Positions 34,417-43,804 of a stretch of 64,000 bases of DNA are shown here, in pieces. A program made the translations under genes and the position numbers. Numbering within the stretch: the stretch's first letter is position 1; each line of letters starts with the position of its first letter. Origin of the DNA: Microbulbifer elongatus (GTDB taxonomy: Bacteria > Pseudomonadota > Gammaproteobacteria > Pseudomonadales > Cellvibrionaceae); NCBI RefSeq assembly GCF_021165935.1, contig NZ_CP088953.1:1431001-1495000 (forward strand). The letters run 5' to 3'. A model generated the notes under the pieces. It was not told the DNA's origin, ran no database searches, and was given only the letters and a program-made list of their open reading frames with translations.

Positions 34417-34931
34417 TTTTTGCTAAACCCCACCAGCTTGCCATTATCAAAGGAGAATCGGTAGCGCTCACCGACTTTCAGCTGGGTTTTGCATCGGGAT
34501 TCGATGGTGATACGGGGAAACTGGGGCGTGACTACCCAGGTGGAAAAATCACCTTCCGGACCGCGGCCGATCAGCCAGTAGTGATCGCCGTGGGCACAGT
34601 TGCCTTTCGCCATGCAGTTGTCGTAACCCCATACAAAAGCGCGTACATCGTACTTGGGCGGGAGGTTGGCGGCGGGGCGAAAGGGGTCTCTCGGGTCGCC
34701 GGTGATTTCGTAGAGGTCGCCAAAAGTGAGCACCTTGTAGCCTTTGGCGCGGGTGGTGCAGCTGGCGGCGTGGATCTTGACTCCGGCCGCCACCGCCGGT
34801 GCTTTGCGTTCACTGGTTTCGGTGGCTTTGGGTTTGGGCGCCATTTCGCTGGGGAGATACCCACAGCCGGTCATTGTCAGGCTCCACAGCGCCAGGCCTG
34901 CGCAAAGTGTGCTACCACCAAAATACCGCAC
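34413..34931 (-). CDS. Putative lipoprotein of unknown function
   Basis: The 172-residue protein has a lipoprotein signal ending MTGC (Cys about residue 23), followed by a proline- and alanine-rich linker to about residue 50. A folded domain follows with four cysteines (SCTTRAKGYKVL, YDNCMAKGNCAHGDHYW and ESRCKTQ) that could form disulfides. I do not recognise the family. The 3' end overlaps ppk by four bases on the opposite strand. Confidence 0.7.
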   Translation of the reverse strand: MRYFGGSTLCAGLALWSLTMTGCGYLPSEMAPKPKATETSERKAPAVAAGVKIHAASCTTRAKGYKVLTFGDLYEITGDPRDPFRPAANLPPKYDVRAFVWGYDNCMAKGNCAHGDHYWLIGRGPEGDFSTWVVTPQFPRITIESRCKTQLKVGERYRFSFDNGKLVGFSKN

Positions 34932-35026
34932 GTGCTACCTCCTCGGTATCAATCCGCTCCCCTAACTATAGCCGCAGATCTGCACCGCCGTTCCGCGGTT
35001 CACGCCGGGCGTTGCCAGCGGCGCCC

Positions 35027-36784
35027 TTACGAATGCGGCTTTTTATGGCGCTTGAAGCGCACCTTGCGGCGGTAAGGGAAGGTGCTTTCCACACGCCCGG
35101 CGCGGATACGCTCCTGCAGCCTTTGCCAGTAGCGATAATCGTACAGATCGCTGTGCTGGTCTTCGAATGCCTTGCGCGCCACCGGGTTGCCGGAGAAAAA
35201 CAGGCGGAATTCCTCCGGGAATACATCGGCCTCGTCCACGGTGTACCAGGGCCGGTCGGCCAGTTCCTGCTCGGCGGTCTGGGGCTCGGGAATCTTGCGG
35301 AAGTTGCACTCGGTGAGCGGGCAGAGTTCATCGTAATCGTAAAACACCACGCGGCCATGCCGGGTCACCCCGAAGTTCTTCAGCAGCATGTCGCCGGGGA
35401 AAATGTTGGCTGCCGCCAGCTGCTTGATGGCGTTGCCGTATTCTTCCATCGCTTCGATAGTCTGTTGTTCGTCCGCCTGGTCAAGATACAGGTTCAGTGG
35501 CTCCATACGCCGCTCCACATACAGGTGCTTGATAATTACCCATTTGTCATCCACATGCAGTTTGGACGGTGCCAGCGTCTGCAGTTCGTTCAGCAACGCG
35601 TCGCTGAAGCGATTGCGGTAAAAAATGAAGTTGGTGTACTCCTGGGTGTCCGCCATGCGCCCCACCCGGTCGGCGCGGGATACAAATTTGTATTTTTCTC
35701 GAACGATCTCCTCGGTCACGGTTTTCGGATTGTCGAACTTGTCCTTGATGACCTTGAACACCACCGGGTAAGAAGGCAGGGTAAACACGCTCATCACCAT
35801 GCCCTTGATGCCGGGCGCGATCACGAACTTGTCGTTGCTTACCTTCATGTGGGCCAGAATATGGCGGTAGAACTCGGTCTTACCGTGCTTGTGGAAACCG
35901 ATGGAATTGTATAGTTCGGACTTTTCCTTGAGCGGCATGATTGTGGACAGAAAGCGCACGAACCGCGACGGGATGGGCGCATCCACCATAAAGTAGGAGC
36001 GGGTAAAACTGAAAATAATACTGGTGGAGTCGTTGTCGTGGATCAGGGTATCCACAAATACATGGCCCCGGCCATTGTTGAGGCAGGGCAGGATGAGTGG
36101 GATGACCTCGCCGGCAAACATCAGGCGTCCTACCAGATAAGCCGCCTTGTTGCGGTAAAACACCGACTCGAGCATGTCTATCCGCAGGCGTTGCTCGTCC
36201 TCTTCATCCGCCAGTCTGCCGGCGAGAGGGCCCTCGCGCAGGGCCTGGCAGACGTTATCCACATCCCGCGCCATATCTTCCCAGGGAATCGAGAAGCTGT
36301 AGTCCGCGAGAATATCCTCGATCATTGCCCGCAGGCCGTCGCGGCCGCTGTAGCTGATATAGATGGAATAGTCCCGCAGGGGCTTTTCATCCGGTGCCCG
36401 CGAGGGCTTCACGAATATGTGGTTGTCGTGAATGTGCGCGTGCTGAAACTGGCTGCAGAAGACCGAGTTGAAAAAGGTCTCGGCGATTTCGTAGTTGTTG
36501 TGGTTGGCAATCAGCTGGCTGTAGGTGGACTTGGCCTGGCCCCAGAGCTCCAGCTGGGTGGTGTCCTTACTGGTGACCGAGTGCACCAGCTTGAGCACCT
36601 GATTGACCTTGATCTTGTACAGATCAATGCGCTCTTTGTTGGTTTCATGCACCGCAGGCCATGCCGCCGTCTCAAAGCGCGCCTTTGCCCCTAGTGTCAT
36701 GTTCTGAAAATCCGCAAAATACGCATCGAATCCATTGAGGATGGTTTTGGCGATTCTTCGGGCTGTCGGGGAATGGTTTGTCAT
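35027..36784 (-). CDS. aceK: Isocitrate dehydrogenase kinase/phosphatase
   Basis: The 585-residue bifunctional enzyme phosphorylates or dephosphorylates isocitrate dehydrogenase, steering carbon into the glyoxylate bypass. Family sequence runs throughout: GFDAYFADFQNMTLGAKARFE near the start, the nucleotide-binding APGIKGMVMSVFTLPSYPVVFKVIKDKF region (about 317-345), YVERRMEPLNLYL, and the catalytic FPGDMLLKNFGVTRHGRVVFYDYDEL. Length matches E. coli AceK. The usual partners aceA and aceB are not in the window. An upstream start is not needed; ATG 36784 is the annotated frame start. Confidence 0.96.
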   Translation of the reverse strand: MTNHSPTARRIAKTILNGFDAYFADFQNMTLGAKARFETAAWPAVHETNKERIDLYKIKVNQVLKLVHSVTSKDTTQLELWGQAKSTYSQLIANHNNYEIAETFFNSVFCSQFQHAHIHDNHIFVKPSRAPDEKPLRDYSIYISYSGRDGLRAMIEDILADYSFSIPWEDMARDVDNVCQALREGPLAGRLADEEDEQRLRIDMLESVFYRNKAAYLVGRLMFAGEVIPLILPCLNNGRGHVFVDTLIHDNDSTSIIFSFTRSYFMVDAPIPSRFVRFLSTIMPLKEKSELYNSIGFHKHGKTEFYRHILAHMKVSNDKFVIAPGIKGMVMSVFTLPSYPVVFKVIKDKFDNPKTVTEEIVREKYKFVSRADRVGRMADTQEYTNFIFYRNRFSDALLNELQTLAPSKLHVDDKWVIIKHLYVERRMEPLNLYLDQADEQQTIEAMEEYGNAIKQLAAANIFPGDMLLKNFGVTRHGRVVFYDYDELCPLTECNFRKIPEPQTAEQELADRPWYTVDEADVFPEEFRLFFSGNPVARKAFEDQHSDLYDYRYWQRLQERIRAGRVESTFPYRRKVRFKRHKKPHS

Positions 36785-36851
36785 GCACTAGACTCTTATG
36801 GAATCATGTCCTCTATTTCTTCGATACTAGCACGGGCTAACGGGCACCTCC

Positions 36852-37460
36852 TTGAACGATTGGATCAGCAGCTTTGTCTTTTTCTTCGCGGTAATCGATC
36901 CGGTGGGCACGCTCCCGGTGTTTATCGCCGTGACCTCCCGCCATACGGAGTGGCAGCGGCGTAAAATTGCTTTGCTGGCGGTCGCGGTGGCGACGGGCAT
37001 CCTGACCTTTTTCCTACTGCTGGGGCAGTATCTCCTCGAGGCCATTGGCGTGCCGCTGTCGGCGTTTCAGGTGGCCGGTGGCATCGTGTTATTCCTGTTC
37101 GCCCTGACCATGATATTTGGCGAGGGCAAGCCGGAAAGCGAGGTAGAGATCATCCGCGATGGCCGGGAGACCGCGATCTTCCCCCTGGCGGTGCCTTCGA
37201 TTGCCTCCCCCGGGGCCATGCTGGCTGCGGTGGTGCTGACGGATAACCACCGCTTTGATCCCATACACCAGGTAAAATCCGCGACCGCCATGCTCGCCGT
37301 ACTGGGGATCGTGCTGGTGCTGCTGTTGGCGGCCAACTGGATTTACCGCTGGATCGGCGATTCCGGGGCCAGCATCGTCAGCCGGGTTATGGGGTTGATT
37401 CTCGCCTCTGTCGCCACCACCAATGTGCTGGTTGGTCTGCAGCAGTTCTTTATGACCTGA
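36852..37460 (+). CDS. MarC family inner-membrane protein
   Basis: The 202-residue protein has six hydrophobic segments and the MarC pattern: SSFVFFFAVIDPVGTLPVFIAVT at the start, FAVPSIASPGAM-like PLAVPSIASPGAMLAAVVL in the middle and RVMGLILASVATTNVLVGLQQF at the end. Despite the name, MarC is not established as a drug transporter and its function is unknown. The frame begins at TTG 36852 without a clear ribosome-binding site, so the exact start is uncertain. It is divergent from aceK. Confidence 0.88.
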   Translation: MNDWISSFVFFFAVIDPVGTLPVFIAVTSRHTEWQRRKIALLAVAVATGILTFFLLLGQYLLEAIGVPLSAFQVAGGIVLFLFALTMIFGEGKPESEVEIIRDGRETAIFPLAVPSIASPGAMLAAVVLTDNHRFDPIHQVKSATAMLAVLGIVLVLLLAANWIYRWIGDSGASIVSRVMGLILASVATTNVLVGLQQFFMT

Positions 37461-37556
37461 TTTCAGTTGGCAGTTGCACTGCCGAACCATTCTTCCACAC
37501 CGACGTTCCAACGGTGCACTTAGTGGTGCCCGAAAAATCTATTTACAGGAGGGGAT

Positions 37557-39281
37557 TTGCACCACGATATTGCACTGATTACCACGATTTCCGTCGCCCT
37601 GGGGCTGGCGCTGGTGCTCGGCTTTGTCGCCGTTCGCCTGCGCATGCCGGCGCTGCTGGGTTACATGATTGCCGGCGTAATGATCGGCCCGGCGACCCCC
37701 GGCTTTGTGGCGGATGTCACTCTGTCACAGCAGTTGGCGGAAATTGGTGTGATTCTATTGATGTTCGGCGTCGGCCTGCATTTTTCCCTCAAAGATCTGA
37801 TGGCCGTGCGCCGCATTGCGATTTTCGGCGCCGTCGCCCAGATACTGGTGGCCACCACCCTCGGTGCCGCGGTTGCGCAGTGGTGGGGGTGGAGCATTGG
37901 CGCCAGTGTGGTATTTGGTCTGGCGCTCTCGGTGGCGAGCACTGTGGTGCTGTTGCGGGGCCTGGAGTCGAGAGGGCTGCTGGACAGCCAGAACGGGCGT
38001 ATCGCGGTGGGCTGGTTGATCGTTGAAGACCTGGTGATGGTCTTTGCGCTGGTGCTGCTGCCGGCGCTGGCGGGCTGGCTCGGCGGCACTCCCGGAGCCG
38101 CCACAGATGGACACGGAGGGGGTACTGGCGAGACCACACTGCTGACCACTGTCGCTCTGACCCTGGGCAAGGTGGCGATCTTCATCGCACTGATGTTACT
38201 CGGCGGCAAGCGCTTTTTTCCGTGGTTGTTGTGGCAGGTGGCCCGTACCGGCTCCCGTGAGCTGTTTACCCTTGGAGTGATCGCCATCGCCATGGGGATC
38301 GCCTATTTCTCGTCAATCATTTTTGGGGTGTCCTTCGCACTGGGGGCGTTTTTTGCCGGTATGGTGTTGCGGGAGTCCGCGCTCAGCCACCGCGCGGCGG
38401 AAGAGTCTCTGCCCCTGCGGGATGCCTTTGCGGTACTGTTTTTTGTATCGGTGGGTATGCTGTTCGATCCCGCCATGCTGATCGAGGAGCCGCTGCGGGT
38501 ACTGACGGTGGTGGCGATCATTGTGTTCGGCAAGACGCTCGCGGCCTTCGGGCTGGTGCTGCTGTTCCGTTATCCGCTGAATACGGCATTTACGGTTTCT
38601 GCGAGTCTGGCGCAGATCGGTGAGTTCTCGTTTATCCTCGCCGCGCTCGGTGCCTCCCTCGGCCTATTGCCGGAACAGGGGCAGAATCTGATCGTCGCCG
38701 GTGCGTTGATTTCCATCGCGCTCAATCCTCTGTTGTTCAATCTGCTGGAGCCGGCCCAGCGCTGGATACGCGGCCGCTCCAGACTGGCGCGCTTTATGGA
38801 GCGCACCGACGATCCTCTGGCGGAGCTGCCGATGACCACCGATCTGCGCTCCCTGACCGGGCATGCGCTGATAGTGGGTTACGGGGTACTGGGTAGTCAT
38901 ATCGGTACCCAGCTGCGCAGGAGTGGTATGTCGGTGGTGGTGGCGGATATCCAGCGGGAGCGGGTGGAGCAGCTGCGCGCACAGGATATTCCGGCGGTCT
39001 GTGGCGATGCCGCAGATGAGGAGGTGCTGATTCAGGCCCATGTGGCCCGTGCGCGTATGCTGATCATCACGGTGCCGGACACGGTGCGCACACAGAAAAT
39101 GATGGCCACCGCAAAGTTGCTGCGACCGGAAATCAGCATACTGGTGTGTGCGGAAAACGAAGAAGTGGAGCCACTGCTGCGCAAGGCAGGCGCCACAGCG
39201 GTCTTTGTCGGCGAGCGTGAGCTCGCGAACAATATGGGTGACTTTGCGGTCCAACGTCTGGCGTCAGAGGCGGAAACCTGA
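37557..39281 (+). CDS. ybaL: YbaL/KefB-type cation:proton antiporter
   Basis: The 574-residue protein has about twelve membrane segments of the CPA2 type (RMPALLGYMIAGVMIGPATPGF, then LAEIGVILLMFGVGLHFSL) and a cytoplasmic C-terminal TrkA-N/RCK Rossmann domain beginning HALIVGYGVLGSHIGTQL (about residue 435). It would exchange K+ or Na+ for H+ under nucleotide control. The TTG start at 37557 is supported by AGGAGGGG immediately upstream; no ATG fits. YbaL-like rather than KefC-like assignment rests on length and the N-terminal HDIALITTI. Confidence 0.88.
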   Translation: MHHDIALITTISVALGLALVLGFVAVRLRMPALLGYMIAGVMIGPATPGFVADVTLSQQLAEIGVILLMFGVGLHFSLKDLMAVRRIAIFGAVAQILVATTLGAAVAQWWGWSIGASVVFGLALSVASTVVLLRGLESRGLLDSQNGRIAVGWLIVEDLVMVFALVLLPALAGWLGGTPGAATDGHGGGTGETTLLTTVALTLGKVAIFIALMLLGGKRFFPWLLWQVARTGSRELFTLGVIAIAMGIAYFSSIIFGVSFALGAFFAGMVLRESALSHRAAEESLPLRDAFAVLFFVSVGMLFDPAMLIEEPLRVLTVVAIIVFGKTLAAFGLVLLFRYPLNTAFTVSASLAQIGEFSFILAALGASLGLLPEQGQNLIVAGALISIALNPLLFNLLEPAQRWIRGRSRLARFMERTDDPLAELPMTTDLRSLTGHALIVGYGVLGSHIGTQLRRSGMSVVVADIQRERVEQLRAQDIPAVCGDAADEEVLIQAHVARARMLIITVPDTVRTQKMMATAKLLRPEISILVCAENEEVEPLLRKAGATAVFVGERELANNMGDFAVQRLASEAET

Positions 39282-39380
39282 ATTTCCGCCGCGGGCGGCG
39301 GATTTCTCGCACAGAGTGTAAGAACCGGCCTGAGATGACGACCAACATCCGATAACCGCATCAATCTCAGGAGTATCACC

Positions 39381-40382
39381 GTGCTGATCAAATCTCCCCG
39401 CCGCCACCAGCTGTCGGAACAGCAGACCACCCCTGAGTCCGTGTATATCTCCCGGCGCCGTGTGCTCACGGGGCTCGGTGCCGGTATAGGCAGTTTACTG
39501 CTCGCCGGCAACACCCGGGCGCTGGACCTGTTTGGCAGTGACGCGGCGCAGGCGGCGCCGCGCAAACCGCTGACCTTCAACCCGCACAAGCCGGCGCCGG
39601 ATCTGGTGCTTACTCCTCAGGCCAAAGTCATCAGCCACAATAACTTTTACGAATTCGGAACCGGTAAAACGGATCCGGCGGAAAACGCCCAGCGCTTGAG
39701 AACCGAGCCCTGGACGCTCACCGTGGAAGGAGAAGTGGAGAAGCCCGGCACTGTAGACGTGTGGAAACTGATGGGGGAAATCGGACTGGAAGAGCGGATC
39801 TACCGCATGCGCTGTGTCGAAGCCTGGTCCATGAATATCCCCTGGGTGGGATTCGAGCTGGGCAAGTTTCTGAAGCGCTTCGCACCCACAAGCCGCGCCA
39901 AATATGTGGCCTTTGAGACACTCTATGACCCGGAGCAGATGCCGGGCCAGCGCAATCGTTATGTGGGGGGTGGTGTGGACTACCCCTATGTGGAAGGGCT
40001 GCGTACGGACGAGGCCTTGCACCCGCTTGCCATCCTGTCTGTGGGGCTCTACGGAAAAACCCTGCCGCCACAGAACGGTGCGCCCATCCGCCTTGTCGTA
40101 CCGTGGAAATACGGCTTCAAAGGCATCAAGTCGATCGTGAAAATCCGGCTGGTGGAAAAGATGCCGCCTACCAGTTGGAACAAGCTGGCGCCGCAGGAAT
40201 ACGGCTTTTATGCCAATGTGAACCCGGAAGTGGATCACCCCCGCTGGTCTCAGGCGAGTGAGCGCTTTATCGGCCCCGGCGGTTTGTTTGCCGTGAAGCG
40301 TCAGCCGACCCTGCCGTTCAATGGCTACGGGGAAGAGGTCGCCGGGCTGTACCGCAATATGAATCTGCGGAAGTATTACTAG
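39381..40382 (+). CDS. msrP: Protein-methionine-sulfoxide reductase, catalytic subunit
   Basis: The 333-residue periplasmic molybdoenzyme repairs oxidised methionines in envelope proteins. A Tat leader [21 protein letters not shown] precedes the mature enzyme. The molybdopterin ligand cysteine is in [20 protein letters not shown] (about residue 150). [27 protein letters not shown] sequence follows as in YedY. The GTG start at 39381 has AGGAG upstream. It is followed with a one-base overlap by msrQ, its heme-binding electron donor. Confidence 0.95.
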   Translation: MLIKSPRRHQLSEQQTTPESVYISRRRVLTGLGAGIGSLLLAGNTRALDLFGSDAAQAAPRKPLTFNPHKPAPDLVLTPQAKVISHNNFYEFGTGKTDPAENAQRLRTEPWTLTVEGEVEKPGTVDVWKLMGEIGLEERIYRMRCVEAWSMNIPWVGFELGKFLKRFAPTSRAKYVAFETLYDPEQMPGQRNRYVGGGVDYPYVEGLRTDEALHPLAILSVGLYGKTLPPQNGAPIRLVVPWKYGFKGIKSIVKIRLVEKMPPTSWNKLAPQEYGFYANVNPEVDHPRWSQASERFIGPGGLFAVKRQPTLPFNGYGEEVAGLYRNMNLRKYY

Positions 40383-40993
40383 TGGCGGGGAGCTGGAAAA
40401 AGCCCGTTGCCAGCGGCCTCCAGGTCGCGGTGCATATCGGTGCTCTGTTGCCGCTGCTGTGGTTGTATGTGGCGATTACGGACGGGCGACTTGGCGGCGA
40501 TCCTGTGAAAGAGCTGATTCACTACCTGGGTATGGGCGCCATTCGCCTTCTGCTACTCACCCTGCTGGTGTCGCCACTGGCCAAAGCGGTACATGTCGGT
40601 CAGCTGAACCGGTTGCGCCGCCCCCTGGGGCTCTGGTGCTTTGTCTGGGTCACGCTGCACTTTGCCGCCTGGCTGGTACTGGATCTTGGATTGGACTGGT
40701 CTCTGATCGGTGCCGAGCTGGTCAAGCGCACTTATATTCTGCTGGGGTTTTCTGCGTGGCTGGTTTTACTGATGCTGGCGGTGACGTCGATTCCGGCCCT
40801 GCTCAAAAAAATGGGGCGCAACTGGAAAAAACTCCACGGCCTGCTGTACCTGGTGGTCATACTGGCCTGCTGGCATTTCTGGTGGTCGGTCAAAAGCGGC
40901 TGGATCGAGCCGGCAGTCTACACGGCGGTGGCGCTGGCGCTTTTGGCCTGGCGACACCAGGCCGTGGCGCGGTGGGCAAGAAGCTTTCGCTGA
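40382..40993 (+). CDS. msrQ: MsrQ heme-binding membrane subunit
   Basis: The 203-residue protein has six hydrophobic segments with the ferric-reductase-like heme b histidines: LWCFVWVTLHFAAWL (about residue 90) and KKLHGLLYLVVILACWHFWW (about 150). It passes electrons from the quinone pool or flavin reductase to MsrP. The GTG start at 40382 shares the last base of the msrP stop TAG, so the pair is translationally coupled. Confidence 0.93.
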   Translation: MAGSWKKPVASGLQVAVHIGALLPLLWLYVAITDGRLGGDPVKELIHYLGMGAIRLLLLTLLVSPLAKAVHVGQLNRLRRPLGLWCFVWVTLHFAAWLVLDLGLDWSLIGAELVKRTYILLGFSAWLVLLMLAVTSIPALLKKMGRNWKKLHGLLYLVVILACWHFWWSVKSGWIEPAVYTAVALALLAWRHQAVARWARSFR

Positions 40994-40997
40994 ATGC

Positions 40998-41810
40998 TCA
41001 GCTGAACTCGCCGGAAATATATTCCTTGGTCAGGGTCTGCTGCGGGTTCTCAAATACCTGCTCGGTATTACCCATCTCGACCAGATAGCCGGTGCGCCCG
41101 CCCTGAGAGATATCCACAGAGAAAAACGCGGTATTGTCGGCCACGCGCATGGCCTGCTGCATATTGTGGGTGACAATCGCCACGGTGTACCGGTTTTTCA
41201 GCTCCAGCATCAACTCTTCAATCTGGCGGGTGGCGATGGGGTCAAGGGCGGAACAGGGCTCGTCCATCAGCAGAACTTCCGGCTCTGACGCAATGGCGCG
41301 GGCGATACACAGGCGCTGTTGCTGACCACCGGACAGCGATAGGCCACTGGCTTTCAGCTTATCTTTTACCTCATCCCACAGGGCGGCGCGCTTGAGCGCC
41401 TTCTCGACCTTCTTGTCCATGTCGCCCTTGAATTTGTTCAGCTTGAGACCAAACGCCACATTTTCGTAAATGCTCATGGAGAAAGGGTTTGGTTGCTGGA
41501 ACACCATGCCGATATACCGGCGCACCACCACCGGGTCCACGTCCTTGGCGTAGATGTCCTGACCGTGATAGTGCACCTGGCCTTCAAAGCGAAACGTCTG
41601 GATCAGGTCATTCATTCGGTTCAGGCAGCGCAATACGGTGCTCTTGCCGCAGCCAGAGGGGCCGATAAAACCGGTGATCTTTTTCTGCTCGATGGGGATC
41701 TTGCTGTCCCGCACGGCGAGAAAATCACCGTAATGGATTTTGTCGATCTGACAATCGATCACGGTTTCCGAGGGCGCCGTATCGGCGGCTTGACTGCGAG
41801 GTAGGCTCAT
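40998..41810 (-). CDS. pstB: Phosphate ABC transporter ATPase
   Basis: The 270-residue subunit energises high-affinity phosphate uptake. Walker [21 protein letters not shown], signature [14 protein letters not shown] and Walker [14 protein letters not shown] match PstB closely. ATG 41810 ([10 protein letters not shown]) is preferred over the open frame to 41900, which would overlap pstA extensively. It is the last gene of pstSCAB; no phoU follows, since the next gene is the convergent msrQ. Confidence 0.96.
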   Translation of the reverse strand: MSLPRSQAADTAPSETVIDCQIDKIHYGDFLAVRDSKIPIEQKKITGFIGPSGCGKSTVLRCLNRMNDLIQTFRFEGQVHYHGQDIYAKDVDPVVVRRYIGMVFQQPNPFSMSIYENVAFGLKLNKFKGDMDKKVEKALKRAALWDEVKDKLKASGLSLSGGQQQRLCIARAIASEPEVLLMDEPCSALDPIATRQIEELMLELKNRYTVAIVTHNMQQAMRVADNTAFFSVDISQGGRTGYLVEMGNTEQVFENPQQTLTKEYISGEFS

Positions 41811-41818
41811 TTCCGGGC

Positions 41819-42724
41819 TCAGTTTTTCTTGCGGCTGATTGCGCGGGCAAACAAATTGAAAATTAATACGATGATTACCAGGACCAGTGACGCGGTCCAC
41901 GCCAGTTCGATCTGATTGTCAAAGGGCATCCCCGAGAAGTTGTAAATCAACACCGACAGGGAGGCGGTGGGCTCGTTCATATGGGAAAGGTAATAGTTGC
42001 TGAACAGCGCGGTAAACAGCAACGGTGCGGACTCCCCGGCCGCACCTGCTACCGCCAGCATGACACCGGTCATAATCCCGGGCAGTGCCGTGGGCAGGGT
42101 AATCCTCCACATGACCTGTGTGGGAGTGCAGCCCATGCCATAGGCCGCATCCGTCATACGTTTGGGTACCTGCCCCAGGGCTTCCTCTGCGGCGATAATG
42201 ATGGTGGGCAGCATGAGTACGGCGAGGGCCACGCCGCCGGCCAGTGCCGAGTAGCCGAACTTGATCACCAGTACCGCATACACGAATACACCCGACAGGA
42301 TGGAAGGAAAACCGGTCAGTACCTTGGCGGTAAAGTGCGCGCTGCGTCCCAGCGTGCTGTCTCTGCCGAGTATTTTGATCGAGATGGCGGTAAGAATACC
42401 CATGGGCACTGCGATGGTGCTGGCAATGGCGACCATGATCAGGGTGCCAACAATGGCGGGGCCGATACCACCGCCCATTTCAAAGCCGGCCGGGGGAAGT
42501 TCGGTGAGGACCGGCACAAACTCACTAAAGAGTCGCGCGCCCCCATGGCTCAGCAACATGTAAATGATTGACAACAGGGGAACGGCGGCGATCAGTGCAA
42601 GCAGCCACACCATGACGCTGAATACACTGTTGCCAAGGGAGCGGCTCTCGAAGGGTTCGCGTTTAAGGTTGAGGCCTTTCCAGCCCTCTTTGCGCAGCTG
42701 CTTGGGCGTTTTCAGATCCTTCAT
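41819..42724 (-). CDS. pstA: Phosphate ABC transporter permease PstA
   Basis: The 301-residue permease has six membrane segments. The PstA pattern includes [25 protein letters not shown], the EAA-like loop [35 protein letters not shown] and [12 protein letters not shown] at the end. With PstC it forms the channel for phosphate. Its start overlaps the pstC stop by four bases. Confidence 0.95.
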   Translation of the reverse strand: MKDLKTPKQLRKEGWKGLNLKREPFESRSLGNSVFSVMVWLLALIAAVPLLSIIYMLLSHGGARLFSEFVPVLTELPPAGFEMGGGIGPAIVGTLIMVAIASTIAVPMGILTAISIKILGRDSTLGRSAHFTAKVLTGFPSILSGVFVYAVLVIKFGYSALAGGVALAVLMLPTIIIAAEEALGQVPKRMTDAAYGMGCTPTQVMWRITLPTALPGIMTGVMLAVAGAAGESAPLLFTALFSNYYLSHMNEPTASLSVLIYNFSGMPFDNQIELAWTASLVLVIIVLIFNLFARAISRKKN

Positions 42725-43695
42725 TTGCTGCCCTCGAACTTACGCATGGTGAGCTGCTGGATATAGAGACCACCGAGATTTACCAGGAACGTGATCAGCA
42801 GGAGCACCAGGGCGGCGTACATCAGCGCCTGTACTTCCACCCCACCGGCCTCGGGGAAGCTGGATGCCATCAGCGATGCCAGTGTGTTGGCGGGAGAAAA
42901 CCAGGACAGGCTGATCTGGTTGCTGTTACCAATCAACATGGCGAGAGCCATGGTTTCGCCCAGCGCGCGGCCAAAACCGAGCACCAGCGCGGCGAGCAGA
43001 CCGGACGATGCCGTGGGCAGTAATACCTTGAAAATGGCTTCCGCGCGGGTGGTGCCCATACCGTAGGTGGCCTCTTTTACTTTCGCCGGGATCTGGCGGA
43101 AGGCGTCCACGGAGATGGCGGCCACTGTGGGCAGGATCATCACCGCCAGCACTAATGCTGCGGGGGCCATGCCGGGGCCTCCGAGTTCCGTTTCAAAAAA
43201 TGGGAACCAGCCAAAATGTTCGTGTAACCAGTGCGCCACCGGCCGCAACAGGGGAATCAGCACGTAGATTCCCCACAGGCCGTACACCACGGATGGAATG
43301 GCCGCCAACAATTCTACGGTCAGGCGAAAAACACTGGCGACCTTGGCATGAATGAACTCCTGGGTGAGAAAGATGGCAATGGTCACACCGAGAATGCCAC
43401 CCCAGATCAACGCCAGTATCGAACTGTACAGGGTGCCCCAGATTTCCGGCAGTACCGCAAATTCCTGCTTGTTCACATCCCAGGTGGTACCGGTAAGAAA
43501 CCCGAAACCATATTTTTCCATGGCGGGAATTGCCTGCTTGCCGATCATCCACAGGATAAACAGGATCAGCAGAATGATGGACCAGGCGCAGGCAATGGAG
43601 AAAAAGCGAAAACCCACGTCCCCATAGATTTCACTATTGCCTGGGGGGCGTGTGATGCCCTTGCCGATTTTTTGTTTGAATAGTGCTCTGGACAT
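42721..43695 (-). CDS. pstC: Phosphate ABC transporter permease PstC
   Basis: The 324-residue permease contains GTTWDVNKQEFAVLPEIWGTLYSS and the EAA loop FRQIPAKVKEATYGMGTTRAEAIFKVLLP, both characteristic of PstC. About six membrane segments. It overlaps pstA by four bases and is separated from pstS by a hairpin that may lower pstCAB expression relative to the binding protein. Confidence 0.95.
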   Translation of the reverse strand: MSRALFKQKIGKGITRPPGNSEIYGDVGFRFFSIACAWSIILLILFILWMIGKQAIPAMEKYGFGFLTGTTWDVNKQEFAVLPEIWGTLYSSILALIWGGILGVTIAIFLTQEFIHAKVASVFRLTVELLAAIPSVVYGLWGIYVLIPLLRPVAHWLHEHFGWFPFFETELGGPGMAPAALVLAVMILPTVAAISVDAFRQIPAKVKEATYGMGTTRAEAIFKVLLPTASSGLLAALVLGFGRALGETMALAMLIGNSNQISLSWFSPANTLASLMASSFPEAGGVEVQALMYAALVLLLITFLVNLGGLYIQQLTMRKFEGSK

Positions 43696-43738
43696 GCCGG
43701 GGTTCTGGGTTTCTCAAGATAAAACAGTGCAATAAACA

Positions 43739-43774
43739 GAATGCCCCGGCCGGTGCTTCCGGTGCGGGGCATTC
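43739..43774 (-). promoter_or_regulatory. Intercistronic hairpin between pstS and pstC
   Basis: A perfect 9-bp stem (GAATGCCCC at 43739-43747, GGGGCATTC at 43766-43774) encloses a further GC-rich inner stem. It lies between the pstS stop and the pstC start. Such hairpins stabilise the upstream message and give more binding protein than permease; that effect is inferred. Confidence 0.6.
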
Positions 43775-43804
43775 GCTATGTTGGCCGATAGGGTATGGCC
43801 GCCG

